From positions 1-9,948 of the forward strand of contig CAJXIT010000112.1 in the NCBI GenBank assembly GCA_913054055.1: 9,948 nt of DNA. Direction: 5' to 3'. Shown piece by piece: positions 1 to 6,135 of this stretch. The position numbers and the translations under genes were made by a program. How positions within the stretch are numbered: the first letter of the stretch is position 1; every line of letters begins with the position of its first letter. The notes beneath the pieces were generated by a model, which was not told the origin of the DNA, ran no database searches, and worked only from the letters and a program-made list of their open reading frames with translations. The DNA comes from an uncultured Thalassolituus sp. (GTDB taxonomy: Bacteria > Pseudomonadota > Gammaproteobacteria > Pseudomonadales > Oceanobacteraceae).

Positions 1-2
1 TG

Positions 3-35
3 TTGTATTTGCAAAAGCAGTCCGCTAAAAAGTAA
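3..35 (+). CDS. Possible C-terminal tail of a gene entering from the left edge
   Basis: A plus-strand frame is open from the edge and ends at a TAA at 33-35, giving the tail LYLQKQSAKK. The stop lies 22 bases before the hairpin at 58-83, whose T-run on the plus strand would suit it as a terminator for a converging gene. Ten residues cannot identify a family, and frame 2 also stops nearby (26-28), so this is only a positional guess. Confidence 0.2.
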   Translation: MYLQKQSAKK

Positions 36-57
36 GCTGAAGTTCAAGCGAGCTGAT

Positions 58-83
58 AAAAAAGGGCCAAGTGGCCCTTTTTT
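58..83 (-). terminator. Rho-independent terminator after the VWA lipoprotein gene
   Basis: The arms AAAAAAGGGCC (58-68) and GGCCCTTTTTT (73-83) pair perfectly around a 4-base loop AAGT. Read on the minus strand this is a GC-rich stem ending in a T-run, 26 bases past the stop of the VWA gene. A/T runs flank both sides, so it could also stop a plus-strand gene converging from the left. Confidence 0.85.
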
Positions 84-108
84 GTTGGTTGATGATAATG
101 CGCAGCCG

Positions 109-756
109 TTAAAGTTTCAAAGAGTCTTCTCGTTCTAAATCATTCACCATACGCCATTTTCCGCCGCTTTCTTCAACCCGGTTTTGCCATCTGTCCATAC
201 GAGCCATATAGAGTTTGGGATCTTGATTATCAGTTCTCAGTTTTGTCACATTTAATGCGATCACTTCGTATCCGGTTAGCGAAAGGCTAAAATCACGTTT
301 GTAGCCTTTTGGTAGTTCCTCTTGCATATCACTGAAAATCATCACCACTTTTTTATTGGCCTGAGTTTCATTTAAATATTCGCTGGCTAATAGTAGGCCA
401 CCATTTATGTCTGTGTAGGCACTGCGCTCCACAGAATCAATGAACTTTGAGAGAGTCGCAGCAAACTGTCGCTTTTGGTCATTAGCGCGGCTAGGCCTAT
501 GGTCAAACGTGACTTTTGCAATGATGTCTTTCTCAGAAAAGCTGCCGCTATCAATTCTTGCTACGGCAAAACTGTCACCAGGGCCTAATGTGCCTAAATA
601 ATAATGAATAATCTGCTGAGCTTTCTTTAATTCTTTTGTGTATGTGCCAGAAGTATCTAACAGCATGTAGACACCCGTTGTGGGTTTTTTCTCAGTACAA
701 GCACTCAACAAAAAAGCAAAAATAATAACTGAAAATTTGTTTAATAAAGAACTCAT
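109..756 (-). CDS. VWA-domain lipoprotein, function unknown
   Basis: The 215-residue product starts with a lipoprotein signal peptide: a hydrophobic stretch at about 8-17 and lipobox LSAC, with the acylated cysteine at C20. The +2 residue is Thr rather than Asp, which in enteric bacteria favours outer-membrane sorting. The rest resembles one von Willebrand factor A domain. A strand with D34-T-S36-G-T38 matches the MIDAS DxSxS motif with Thr in the last place, T115-D116 fits the second metal-binding loop, and D143 in IFSDM the third. Such domains bind protein partners through a divalent metal. The start ATG lies one base after the TAA of the upstream membrane-protein gene (TAAGATG), and AAAGG sits 8 bases before it inside that gene's end, so translation is probably coupled. 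The likely partner is therefore the upstream product. I do not recognise a named family. Confidence 0.85.
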   Translation of the reverse strand: MSSLLNKFSVIIFAFLLSACTEKKPTTGVYMLLDTSGTYTKELKKAQQIIHYYLGTLGPGDSFAVARIDSGSFSEKDIIAKVTFDHRPSRANDQKRQFAATLSKFIDSVERSAYTDINGGLLLASEYLNETQANKKVVMIFSDMQEELPKGYKRDFSLSLTGYEVIALNVTKLRTDNQDPKLYMARMDRWQNRVEESGGKWRMVNDLEREDSLKL

Positions 757-757
757 C

Positions 758-2266
758 TTAGGCGCCTTTTTTTATTGGAGTGGCTTCATCAAGCGTGTCG
801 TCATTTTCATTCTCTTGTAATGTTTCTAGTGGTTTCTCTAATGATTGAGAGATCTTCTTTCTTTTGGATGGCGGTCTGTGCTCAATTAGGTGCTCTAGCC
901 ACAATGGGGCAAAACAAAAAATGTCATACACGTTTTTTAAACTTTCGGTAAAGTGTTTAAGAAATAGAGATAAACTTCTAAGAAGCGTACTGCTTAAAAT
1001 GAAAATTTGAATGATGACACTGCCTAAAACATGGCGCCCTGTGTGAATAAATGATTCGAATGGTATGGCCACAAACATTAGGATTAATGGCAATACAAAG
1101 CCCAGCGTCATTTGACCGATCATAGGGATGTTACTGGTTTCAGATGGTGCATTTTGTGCGGCTTCTTCTCCAGCCACTAAAAAGCTAGTTAATAAGGCTT
1201 TGTCAGCCACCATGGCCTCACGCATATAGGCAAGCCCGGCTTCAACACAGCATAGGGCCAACAAAAACGTCATGCATACAACGGCCCAAATCATACGTTT
1301 TTTATCTTCCATAAAATGTATGACAGGAAATAAGCGGGTGATACCGATGGCTTCCATAAAAAATAATCCAACGGTCAGTTCAAGCATGATAATGACCGCG
1401 GCTCCAATGTCAGCCACATTATAACCTGCTACCTGTGAGGTGGCTGGCATAAGCTCAGACATGGGTAACGCAATTAAATTGTAATTTACAAATGCCCCAA
1501 AGCCAGCAATCACTATGACCACTAAAGAAATAAAAAACTGAGTGGAGTTAGATGCTTTCAGTAAGCGTTCAGCTTTATCCGTGGCTTTCACCATACTATC
1601 GAATCGTTCAACTTGTAGGTCAATCTTTTTGGCTTGATCGTTTAAATGCTGCCAATGTTTTTCAACATTGCTGAGTTTTTCCAAAAGATGACGCCAGTGA
1701 TTCATGGCACCTTTTAATAAATTATGGCGTTTACTTATGTCCTTTTTATATGTGCTCATCACTTCATTTTGTTGTGTATGAAATGCTTCATAAATGGCTT
1801 GTAATAACTTACCCACAACGGCATCGTTTTTTGTGGTGTCTTTTAATTTTGTAATGGATTCAACGGCTTCTGTCCATTCAGGCAGTGGCGCGGGTACTTC
1901 TGATGTTTGACTCAGTTTTTCTTCCATGGCCGAAATGTTTTGTTCAATGTTTCGTTGTACCGTGGGATAGCGCGCGAGGTCTTTTTCGACCAAACTGCCT
2001 AAGCGTATAAATTGACGTTCTAACTCGCGCTCGGCTTGTTGCTTACCATGTTCTAATAGCACCTCTTTGTTACGTTGTGACATATTCTTTGCAGATACAC
2101 CAAGGCTGCGACTTAATAAGCGCAAGTTTTGCACGATTAAGGTGGTGAGGTTATCAAGTAATTGATGAGCGCTGGGGCGAATAAAGTACAGAACAAGCAT
2201 TCCGCATATAATGGCCAGAATCCAACTAAGGACGGGTTGGCCGGGGATAAAATTGGCAATCGACAT
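758..2266 (-). CDS. Polytopic inner-membrane protein with a long cytoplasmic helical domain, unknown function
   Basis: The frame opens at an ATG at 2275 (505 residues), but AAGG there touches the ATG, whereas the ATG at 2266 (Met4) has AAGGA 8 bases upstream; I chose 2266 (502 residues). Numbering from the longer form, hydrophobic segments lie at about 15-33, 246-270, 288-313, 328-350, 386-408 and 415-438. Between the first two is a charged, mostly helical region of about 200 residues (roughly 50-240), likely coiled coil and, by the positive charge just after segment 1, cytoplasmic. The tail (about 440-505) is hydrophilic, with a basic RPPSKRKK patch and then an acidic stretch. Glutamates E299, E308, E345 and E407 fall in or near predicted membrane segments, which is unusual. 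No enzymatic motif is visible. It is the first gene of a two-gene unit with the VWA lipoprotein, so a joint envelope role is inferred; no family is recognised. Confidence 0.82.
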   Translation of the reverse strand: MSIANFIPGQPVLSWILAIICGMLVLYFIRPSAHQLLDNLTTLIVQNLRLLSRSLGVSAKNMSQRNKEVLLEHGKQQAERELERQFIRLGSLVEKDLARYPTVQRNIEQNISAMEEKLSQTSEVPAPLPEWTEAVESITKLKDTTKNDAVVGKLLQAIYEAFHTQQNEVMSTYKKDISKRHNLLKGAMNHWRHLLEKLSNVEKHWQHLNDQAKKIDLQVERFDSMVKATDKAERLLKASNSTQFFISLVVIVIAGFGAFVNYNLIALPMSELMPATSQVAGYNVADIGAAVIIMLELTVGLFFMEAIGITRLFPVIHFMEDKKRMIWAVVCMTFLLALCCVEAGLAYMREAMVADKALLTSFLVAGEEAAQNAPSETSNIPMIGQMTLGFVLPLILMFVAIPFESFIHTGRHVLGSVIIQIFILSSTLLRSLSLFLKHFTESLKNVYDIFCFAPLWLEHLIEHRPPSKRKKISQSLEKPLETLQENENDDTLDEATPIKKGA

Positions 2267-2275
2267 GGAAGGCAT

Positions 2276-2559
2276 CCTTGGCTAGACAGTATTGATAGGG
2301 GACTATGCCTTATTTTAGCTCAGTAAAATGTGATGACATTCATGTGCAAATTGACAACTTGCTTCGGTCAAACTTTCAACTATGTCTAGTAGCTAGCTAA
2401 GTGTTTGAAACTATTAAGTTTTATTGAAATTGTTGAGGTTCATATAAAACTTATAGCACTGATTTCAAGTTTTTATATGGAAACTCACTCTGAAAAAATG
2501 TGATTTTTGTGAACTGGATGCTTAGACTAGTTGCTACGGTTAGTAAGGCAGGGGCTGCC
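2276..2559. other. AT-rich intergenic region upstream of the membrane protein/VWA unit
   Basis: No credible gene lies between the start of the membrane-protein gene and the terminator of the sensor gene; only frames of a few codons are present. The stretch holds several symmetrical elements: ATTTTA-N6-TAAAAT at 2312-2329, AATGT-N4-ACATT at 2327-2340, TTGAC-N11-GTCAA at 2351-2371 and a longer imperfect hairpin at 2441-2479. The 10-mer AAAATGTGAT occurs twice (2325-2334 and 2495-2504). It most likely carries the promoter and control sites of the minus-strand unit. Confidence 0.5.
2441..2468 (-). promoter_or_regulatory. Candidate sigma-70 promoter for the membrane protein/VWA unit
   Basis: On the minus strand TTGAAA (2468-2463) is followed after 16 bases by TATATG (2446-2441). 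The fit is moderate and would give a leader of about 165 bases. The elements lie within an imperfect inverted repeat (2441-2479). AT-rich DNA yields chance matches, so other start points remain possible. Confidence 0.3.
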
Positions 2560-2564
2560 CAGAT

Positions 2565-2602
2565 AAAAGAAAAAAAAGAAAAGGGTGCTTAAGCACCCTT
2601 TT
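2565..2602 (-). terminator. Rho-independent terminator after the PilS-like gene
   Basis: AAAAGGGTGC (2579-2588) and GCACCCTTTT (2593-2602) form a perfect 10-bp stem around TTAA. On the minus strand the stem is followed by TTTTCTTTTTTTTC. It lies 30 bases beyond the sensor gene's stop and separates that gene from the membrane protein/VWA unit. Confidence 0.9.
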
Positions 2603-2632
2603 GGATCGTCTCTATGAGTGTTGTAACGACAC

Positions 2633-4270
2633 TTATACTGCGGCCATTTTTTTCTTGTCGCGAATATCAAAGTCTTCACGTTTTTCTAATTGGCGTTCAA
2701 CCTGTTCTGGGGTTGGGAAGGTAATCCTAAAACGTGCTCCTTCCTGCGCAGCCACATAATCTAAGCGGGCCATGTTCATTTCACAGAATTGTTTAGCTAG
2801 GTATAAACCTAAACCTGATTTACTGCTTTCTGAGCTATAAAAAGGTTCAAAAATATGGTCCAAGTCGTCTAGGCCAACGCCGTACCCATTATCTTGAATT
2901 TCAATGATGTTTTGTTTGCTTACCTTATTTCGGCCAACCAATATGGTGACACGGGCAAACTCAGCATTCTTTTGTTTTGAAAAGAACGCGGCATTTTCTA
3001 AAATACTGTTCAATGCTTGGCGAATTTGAGAGGTATCAAAATACGCTTCCATGGGGGTACGGCTCACTTTTAATTCAATTTTTACGTTGTTTAAAGTGGT
3101 GTGCTCTAATTTTTTAACGGTTGCCCCGGCCCACATGCCTAAATTTTGTTTATCAAACTTAGTAGCCTTAGTATTACTGAGGTTTTGAACGTTATTGATA
3201 ATGCGTTCAATGTGCATGGATTGATCTTTAATCGGTTGGTGGAATTTATCACCAGCGGCAATGCTGGCTTGGCTCATTTCACGTGCAATGGTGTAAATAC
3301 CTTGCATAGGCTCTTTGATCTCTCTAACAATCCCCGCTGCGAGTTTACCCAAAGAAACTTGCTTAAGGCGCTGAGCTTGCTGATACACCACATTGGTATC
3401 TTCAATGAATATCACTGTGCCACGGTCAGTGCCTGGCATTAATGGTGCAAACATGGGCTGTACTTTTGCCGTGGTCGGACCGGCTTTAAATGTTCCAGGC
3501 TTATACCCAGGAAATTTTTTATATTCTAAGAAGGCTTGGTGAAGTTTTTCGGGCAATACGCGTACGGGTCCGGGGAATCCTAGAAGGCGTTGGGCTGCTG
3601 TATTTTGAAACACGATTTCTTCATTTTCGTTAACCACTAACACCCCGGTCTCTAATCGCTTAAGAACCAGCTTTGTTAGCTGTTCCATACTTAATAAGTT
3701 GTCTGCTTGAATGCGGTTGATATCCACTGATAAGTGTAAGCGTTTAACAAGAGACTGTATGACGAATGCGGTGATAAAGAATATAAAACCGAGTGTCCCT
3801 GCGTTCACGTAGTTGTAAGCTTGGCCTTCAACCGCAAAGCGGTTTTCTACAAACAATAAACAGATGGCAGCCCATGCGCTGATCAGTAAGCCTTTTTGAC
3901 CACTTAATAATGAGTTACCGACAGCCACCCCTACAACCATTAGATAACTTAAACTGTTACCGGTGCCGCTTGAATAAATAAGGGCGCCAATTAAAGTCAC
4001 ATCCAATAAGAAAAATGCCAGTAAGTGGTCGTAGTGGGCTTGACCTGCACTAAAGGCCAAGGCCAAAAATACAATGGTGATTGAAGCGTGAAGCGACAAT
4101 ATCATAGGGTAAATTTTAGGGTCGTTAACCCCTAAAAACCCTAGGTCAATATCCATGAAGTACAACGAAACCAATGCAACGGTAACCACCACGCTGTACA
4201 TACTGAAATACTTTAAAATTCTGAGTCTATCTAGAGGCAAAAAGGGCTTGTCTAACAGATCCTGTTCCAT
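2633..4270 (-). CDS. PilS-family membrane sensor kinase lacking the H-box histidine
   Basis: The 545-residue protein has the layout of PilS, the sensor of type IV pilus control. An N-terminal membrane region has about six hydrophobic segments (residues 22-175), with the PilS-like stretch SYLMVVGVAVGNSLLSGQ. A PAS-like domain follows (about 195-295), then a dimerisation helix and an ATPase domain. The C-terminal GLGLYLAKQFCEMNMARLDY region (486-505) is strongly PilS-like. ATP-binding motifs look intact: N-box around N426, G1 box D460-N-G-x-G464, F-box IFEPFYSS, G2 box SGLGL (485-489). The H-box, usually AGIAHEIRNP, reads AGIVREIKEP: the phospho-acceptor His is Arg316 (codon AGA at 3325-3323). 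It therefore probably cannot autophosphorylate in the normal way and may act as a modulator or pseudokinase of another system. No response regulator is adjacent. AGGA is 12 bases before the ATG, a rather long gap. Confidence 0.88.
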   Translation of the reverse strand: MEQDLLDKPFLPLDRLRILKYFSMYSVVVTVALVSLYFMDIDLGFLGVNDPKIYPMILSLHASITIVFLALAFSAGQAHYDHLLAFFLLDVTLIGALIYSSGTGNSLSYLMVVGVAVGNSLLSGQKGLLISAWAAICLLFVENRFAVEGQAYNYVNAGTLGFIFFITAFVIQSLVKRLHLSVDINRIQADNLLSMEQLTKLVLKRLETGVLVVNENEEIVFQNTAAQRLLGFPGPVRVLPEKLHQAFLEYKKFPGYKPGTFKAGPTTAKVQPMFAPLMPGTDRGTVIFIEDTNVVYQQAQRLKQVSLGKLAAGIVREIKEPMQGIYTIAREMSQASIAAGDKFHQPIKDQSMHIERIINNVQNLSNTKATKFDKQNLGMWAGATVKKLEHTTLNNVKIELKVSRTPMEAYFDTSQIRQALNSILENAAFFSKQKNAEFARVTILVGRNKVSKQNIIEIQDNGYGVGLDDLDHIFEPFYSSESSKSGLGLYLAKQFCEMNMARLDYVAAQEGARFRITFPTPEQVERQLEKREDFDIRDKKKMAAV

Positions 4271-4568
4271 GGTGTCTTATAATCCTGAGGTGGTAATACA
4301 TAGCTATGATTAATTGTATTCCTAAGTTGAAAGTATGGAAACTAGGTACTAAGGAACATGGTTGAGATCTGTCTTATTATTTCTAAAGAAGGTAGTTTCC
4401 TCATATTAAAATGAGACTTGTGTCACACAATTGTTGCTCATACAAGCTCATTAGTTGATGAAAAGCGCCACACTAATCCGAATAGAGAGATTTTTAATCC
4501 TGCTGGTTATAAGTGAGTGAAAATACCTAACTTTTTAGAATGTTTTGATATTAGTCCGAAATTCATAT
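4271..4568. other. Intergenic region upstream of the PilS-like gene
   Basis: This 298-base gap between the sensor start and the dapD terminator contains no convincing gene. It holds a perfect 13-bp palindrome TTGTGTCACACAA (4418-4430), an inverted repeat CTCAT-N6-ATGAG (4400-4415) and a candidate promoter over both. I see nothing recognisable in 4440-4568. Confidence 0.5.
4403..4430 (-). promoter_or_regulatory. Candidate promoter and operator of the PilS-like gene
   Basis: On the minus strand TTGTGT (4430-4425) and TAATAT (4408-4403) are 16 bases apart, placing a start near 4396 and a leader of about 125 bases. The -35 hexamer is one arm of the palindrome TTGTGTCACACAA, and the -10 lies mostly within the loop of CTCAT-N6-ATGAG. 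A dimeric regulator binding the palindrome would block or recruit polymerase. Both hexamers are imperfect. Confidence 0.35.
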
Positions 4569-4598
4569 AAAAAAACCGAGGCAGTGCTCGGTTTTTTT
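4569..4598 (-). terminator. Rho-independent terminator after dapD
   Basis: AAAAAAACCGAG (4569-4580) and CTCGGTTTTTTT (4587-4598) pair perfectly around a 6-base loop. On the minus strand the stem ends in seven T, 22 bases past the dapD stop. It closes the LysR-yffB-dapD group. Confidence 0.9.
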
Positions 4599-4620
4599 AC
4601 TATTGCAATCTAATTTACAA

Positions 4621-5634
4621 TTAGTTGTTTGCGTGTAGCTCGTGATTAAGCTCAATAGCTGTTTTGTTGGTAACGCATTCAATGGCGCCAGATAGTGAGT
4701 TACGACGGAATAATAAGTCAGTTTTCTCTGCTAGGTCACGGGCTTTAACCACTTCAACCACTTCTTTGTTAGCATCCAAAACGTTCACTTTTGTTCCGGC
4801 TGTGATGTACAAACCAGACTCAACTGTGCAACGATCCCCAAGTGGGATACCGATACCTGCATTGGCGCCGATAAGTGAATTTTCACCTACTTTAATGATG
4901 ATGTTACCACCACCTGAAAGTGTGCCCATGGTAGAACAGCCGCCACCTAGGTCAGAACCTTCACCAACAAATACGCCAGCTGAGATACGGCCTTCGATCA
5001 TTGATGTGCCGGCAGTACCTGCATTAAAGTTAATAAAGCCTTCGTGCATAATAGTGGTACCTTCACCAACATAAGCACCTAGACGAACGCGAGACGCGTC
5101 AGCAATACGAGTTCCGCTTGGGGCCACGTAATCAGTCATTTTAGGGAATTTATCCACGCTGAATACTTCAAGTAGCTCGCCATTCATGCGCGCTTCCAGT
5201 TGTGCATCGCTTAGCTCTTCAAGGTCGATGGCCCCTTTGCTGGTCCAAGCGACGTTTGGTAGCAGACCGAAAATGCCGCTTAGGTCGATGCCGTGCGGCT
5301 TAACCAAACGGTGAGAGATCAATTGCAGCTTTAAGTACACTTCAGGTGTGCTTGTAGCTTGTCCATCTGATTCGATAACGGTTAATACAGTAGGGGCTTT
5401 GCTAGACGCAAGCTTTTTAGCCAGTTCAGCTTGCTCGCCAGATAATTTACCGGCTAACGCTTCAAGTTTGGCAGTGTCTAACGCAATGGCTTGATTGCCT
5501 GCTTCATAGCCAGCAGCTTTAGCCGCTTCAATAAGACCCGCTTCAGGTTGGTATACAGGCTTTTGGAAGAATACTTCTAACCAATCGCCTTTTTTGTTTT
5601 GTGTGCCTACACCTAGTGCAAATGCTAATGCCAT
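4621..5634 (-). CDS. dapD: 2,3,4,5-tetrahydropyridine-2,6-dicarboxylate N-succinyltransferase (DapD)
   Basis: This cytoplasmic enzyme (EC 2.3.1.117) transfers succinyl from succinyl-CoA to tetrahydrodipicolinate in the succinylase branch of meso-diaminopimelate and lysine synthesis, feeding peptidoglycan. The 337-residue product is the long form known from Pseudomonas, not the roughly 274-residue E. coli type. An N-terminal domain (about 1-170) precedes a left-handed beta-helix of hexapeptide repeats (about 175-290), visible as runs such as RLGAYVGEGTTI, MIEGRISAGVFVGEGSDLGG and GENSLIGANAGIGIPLGD. AGGA lies 8 bases before the ATG. The gene follows the yffB-like gene by 44 bases with no terminator between, and that pairing recurs in related bacteria. 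No key motif appears lost. Confidence 0.96.
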   Translation of the reverse strand: MALAFALGVGTQNKKGDWLEVFFQKPVYQPEAGLIEAAKAAGYEAGNQAIALDTAKLEALAGKLSGEQAELAKKLASSKAPTVLTVIESDGQATSTPEVYLKLQLISHRLVKPHGIDLSGIFGLLPNVAWTSKGAIDLEELSDAQLEARMNGELLEVFSVDKFPKMTDYVAPSGTRIADASRVRLGAYVGEGTTIMHEGFINFNAGTAGTSMIEGRISAGVFVGEGSDLGGGCSTMGTLSGGGNIIIKVGENSLIGANAGIGIPLGDRCTVESGLYITAGTKVNVLDANKEVVEVVKARDLAEKTDLLFRRNSLSGAIECVTNKTAIELNHELHANN

Positions 5635-5678
5635 GTTGAGATTCCTATAAACTGATTGAGATAATTATTTAAAAAAGG

Positions 5679-6029
5679 TTAAACGAAGTCTTGGTACTGA
5701 TCGGCTTTAAAGCCCACCAAGTAAGCGCCTTCATGTTCAAGCACAGGGCGCTTAATCACAGAAGGGTTGTCTAGCATGATGCGCTTGGCTGTCGCGGCAT
5801 CTTGATTGTCTTTAATGGCGGCTTTATCTTCATCGCTTAACTGGCGAAAAGTGGTACCGCGGGCATTGATTAACGTTTTCACTTCAATATTTGCCAATAG
5901 CTCATCGGCTAAATCAGCTGAAATACCTGCTTTTTTATAGTCGTGAAATTCCACGTCAATACCATTGGTTTCAAGCCATTTAAGGGCTTTTTTCATGGTG
6001 TCACAGTTTTTTATGCCGTAAATTTTCAT
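5679..6029 (-). CDS. YffB/ArsC-Spx family thioredoxin-fold protein
   Basis: At 116 residues this matches the small ArsC-like family that includes E. coli YffB and Spx. The N-terminal strand MKIYGIKNCDTMKKA carries the single active-site-type cysteine C9; the second Cys of the Spx CxxC motif is absent (C9-D-T-M12). IKRP near the C-terminus supplies R94, equivalent to the conserved arginine of arsenate reductases, and R57 and R62 lie in NARGTTFRQL. True arsenate reduction is unlikely from family knowledge and from the absence of other ars genes; a glutathione-linked reductase role is often suggested for YffB but is not proven. It sits just before dapD and is probably cotranscribed with it. No clear Shine-Dalgarno precedes the ATG, so translation may be weak. 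Confidence 0.9.
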   Translation of the reverse strand: MKIYGIKNCDTMKKALKWLETNGIDVEFHDYKKAGISADLADELLANIEVKTLINARGTTFRQLSDEDKAAIKDNQDAATAKRIMLDNPSVIKRPVLEHEGAYLVGFKADQYQDFV

Positions 6030-6035
6030 GCTGAT

Positions 6036-6135
6036 ATGTGCTTAAAAATGAGGTGGGGGATTAAATCATAAATGCTCTTCAGAATCAGCCCCATATTGCT
6101 AGTATGAAGCGGGTTTTGAGGACTTTAGCTGGGGA
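6036..6135 (-). promoter_or_regulatory. Leader region of yffB-dapD with a possible -10 element
   Basis: The 106-base gap between the LysR stop and the yffB start shows no terminator. On the minus strand TATGAT (5 of 6 to the -10 consensus) occurs near 6069-6064, about 35 bases before the ATG, but no good -35 sits at the expected distance. A weak or activator-dependent promoter, or readthrough from the LysR gene, are both possible. Confidence 0.22.

Noticed and set aside
2480..2520. Possible CRP site from repeated TGTGA
   Set aside because: The two TGTGA units are in direct orientation 4 bases apart; CRP needs TGTGA-N6-TCACA.
3146..3442. 98-codon plus-strand frame
   Set aside because: It lies antisense within the dimerisation and PAS region of the PilS-like gene, has no recognisable domain, and the minus-strand reading is strongly supported by conserved motifs.
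4358..4414. 18-codon plus-strand frame in the sensor upstream region
   Set aside because: AAGGA is only two bases from its ATG, which is too close, and the peptide has no recognisable feature.
4664..5074. 136-codon plus-strand frame rich in Pro and Ser
   Set aside because: It is the antisense of the dapD beta-helix region; its composition reflects the complement of Gly/Val codons.
5679..6029. Annotation as a true arsenate reductase
   Set aside because: The protein belongs to the broad ArsC fold but pairs with dapD and has no ars neighbours; the YffB-like assignment is safer.
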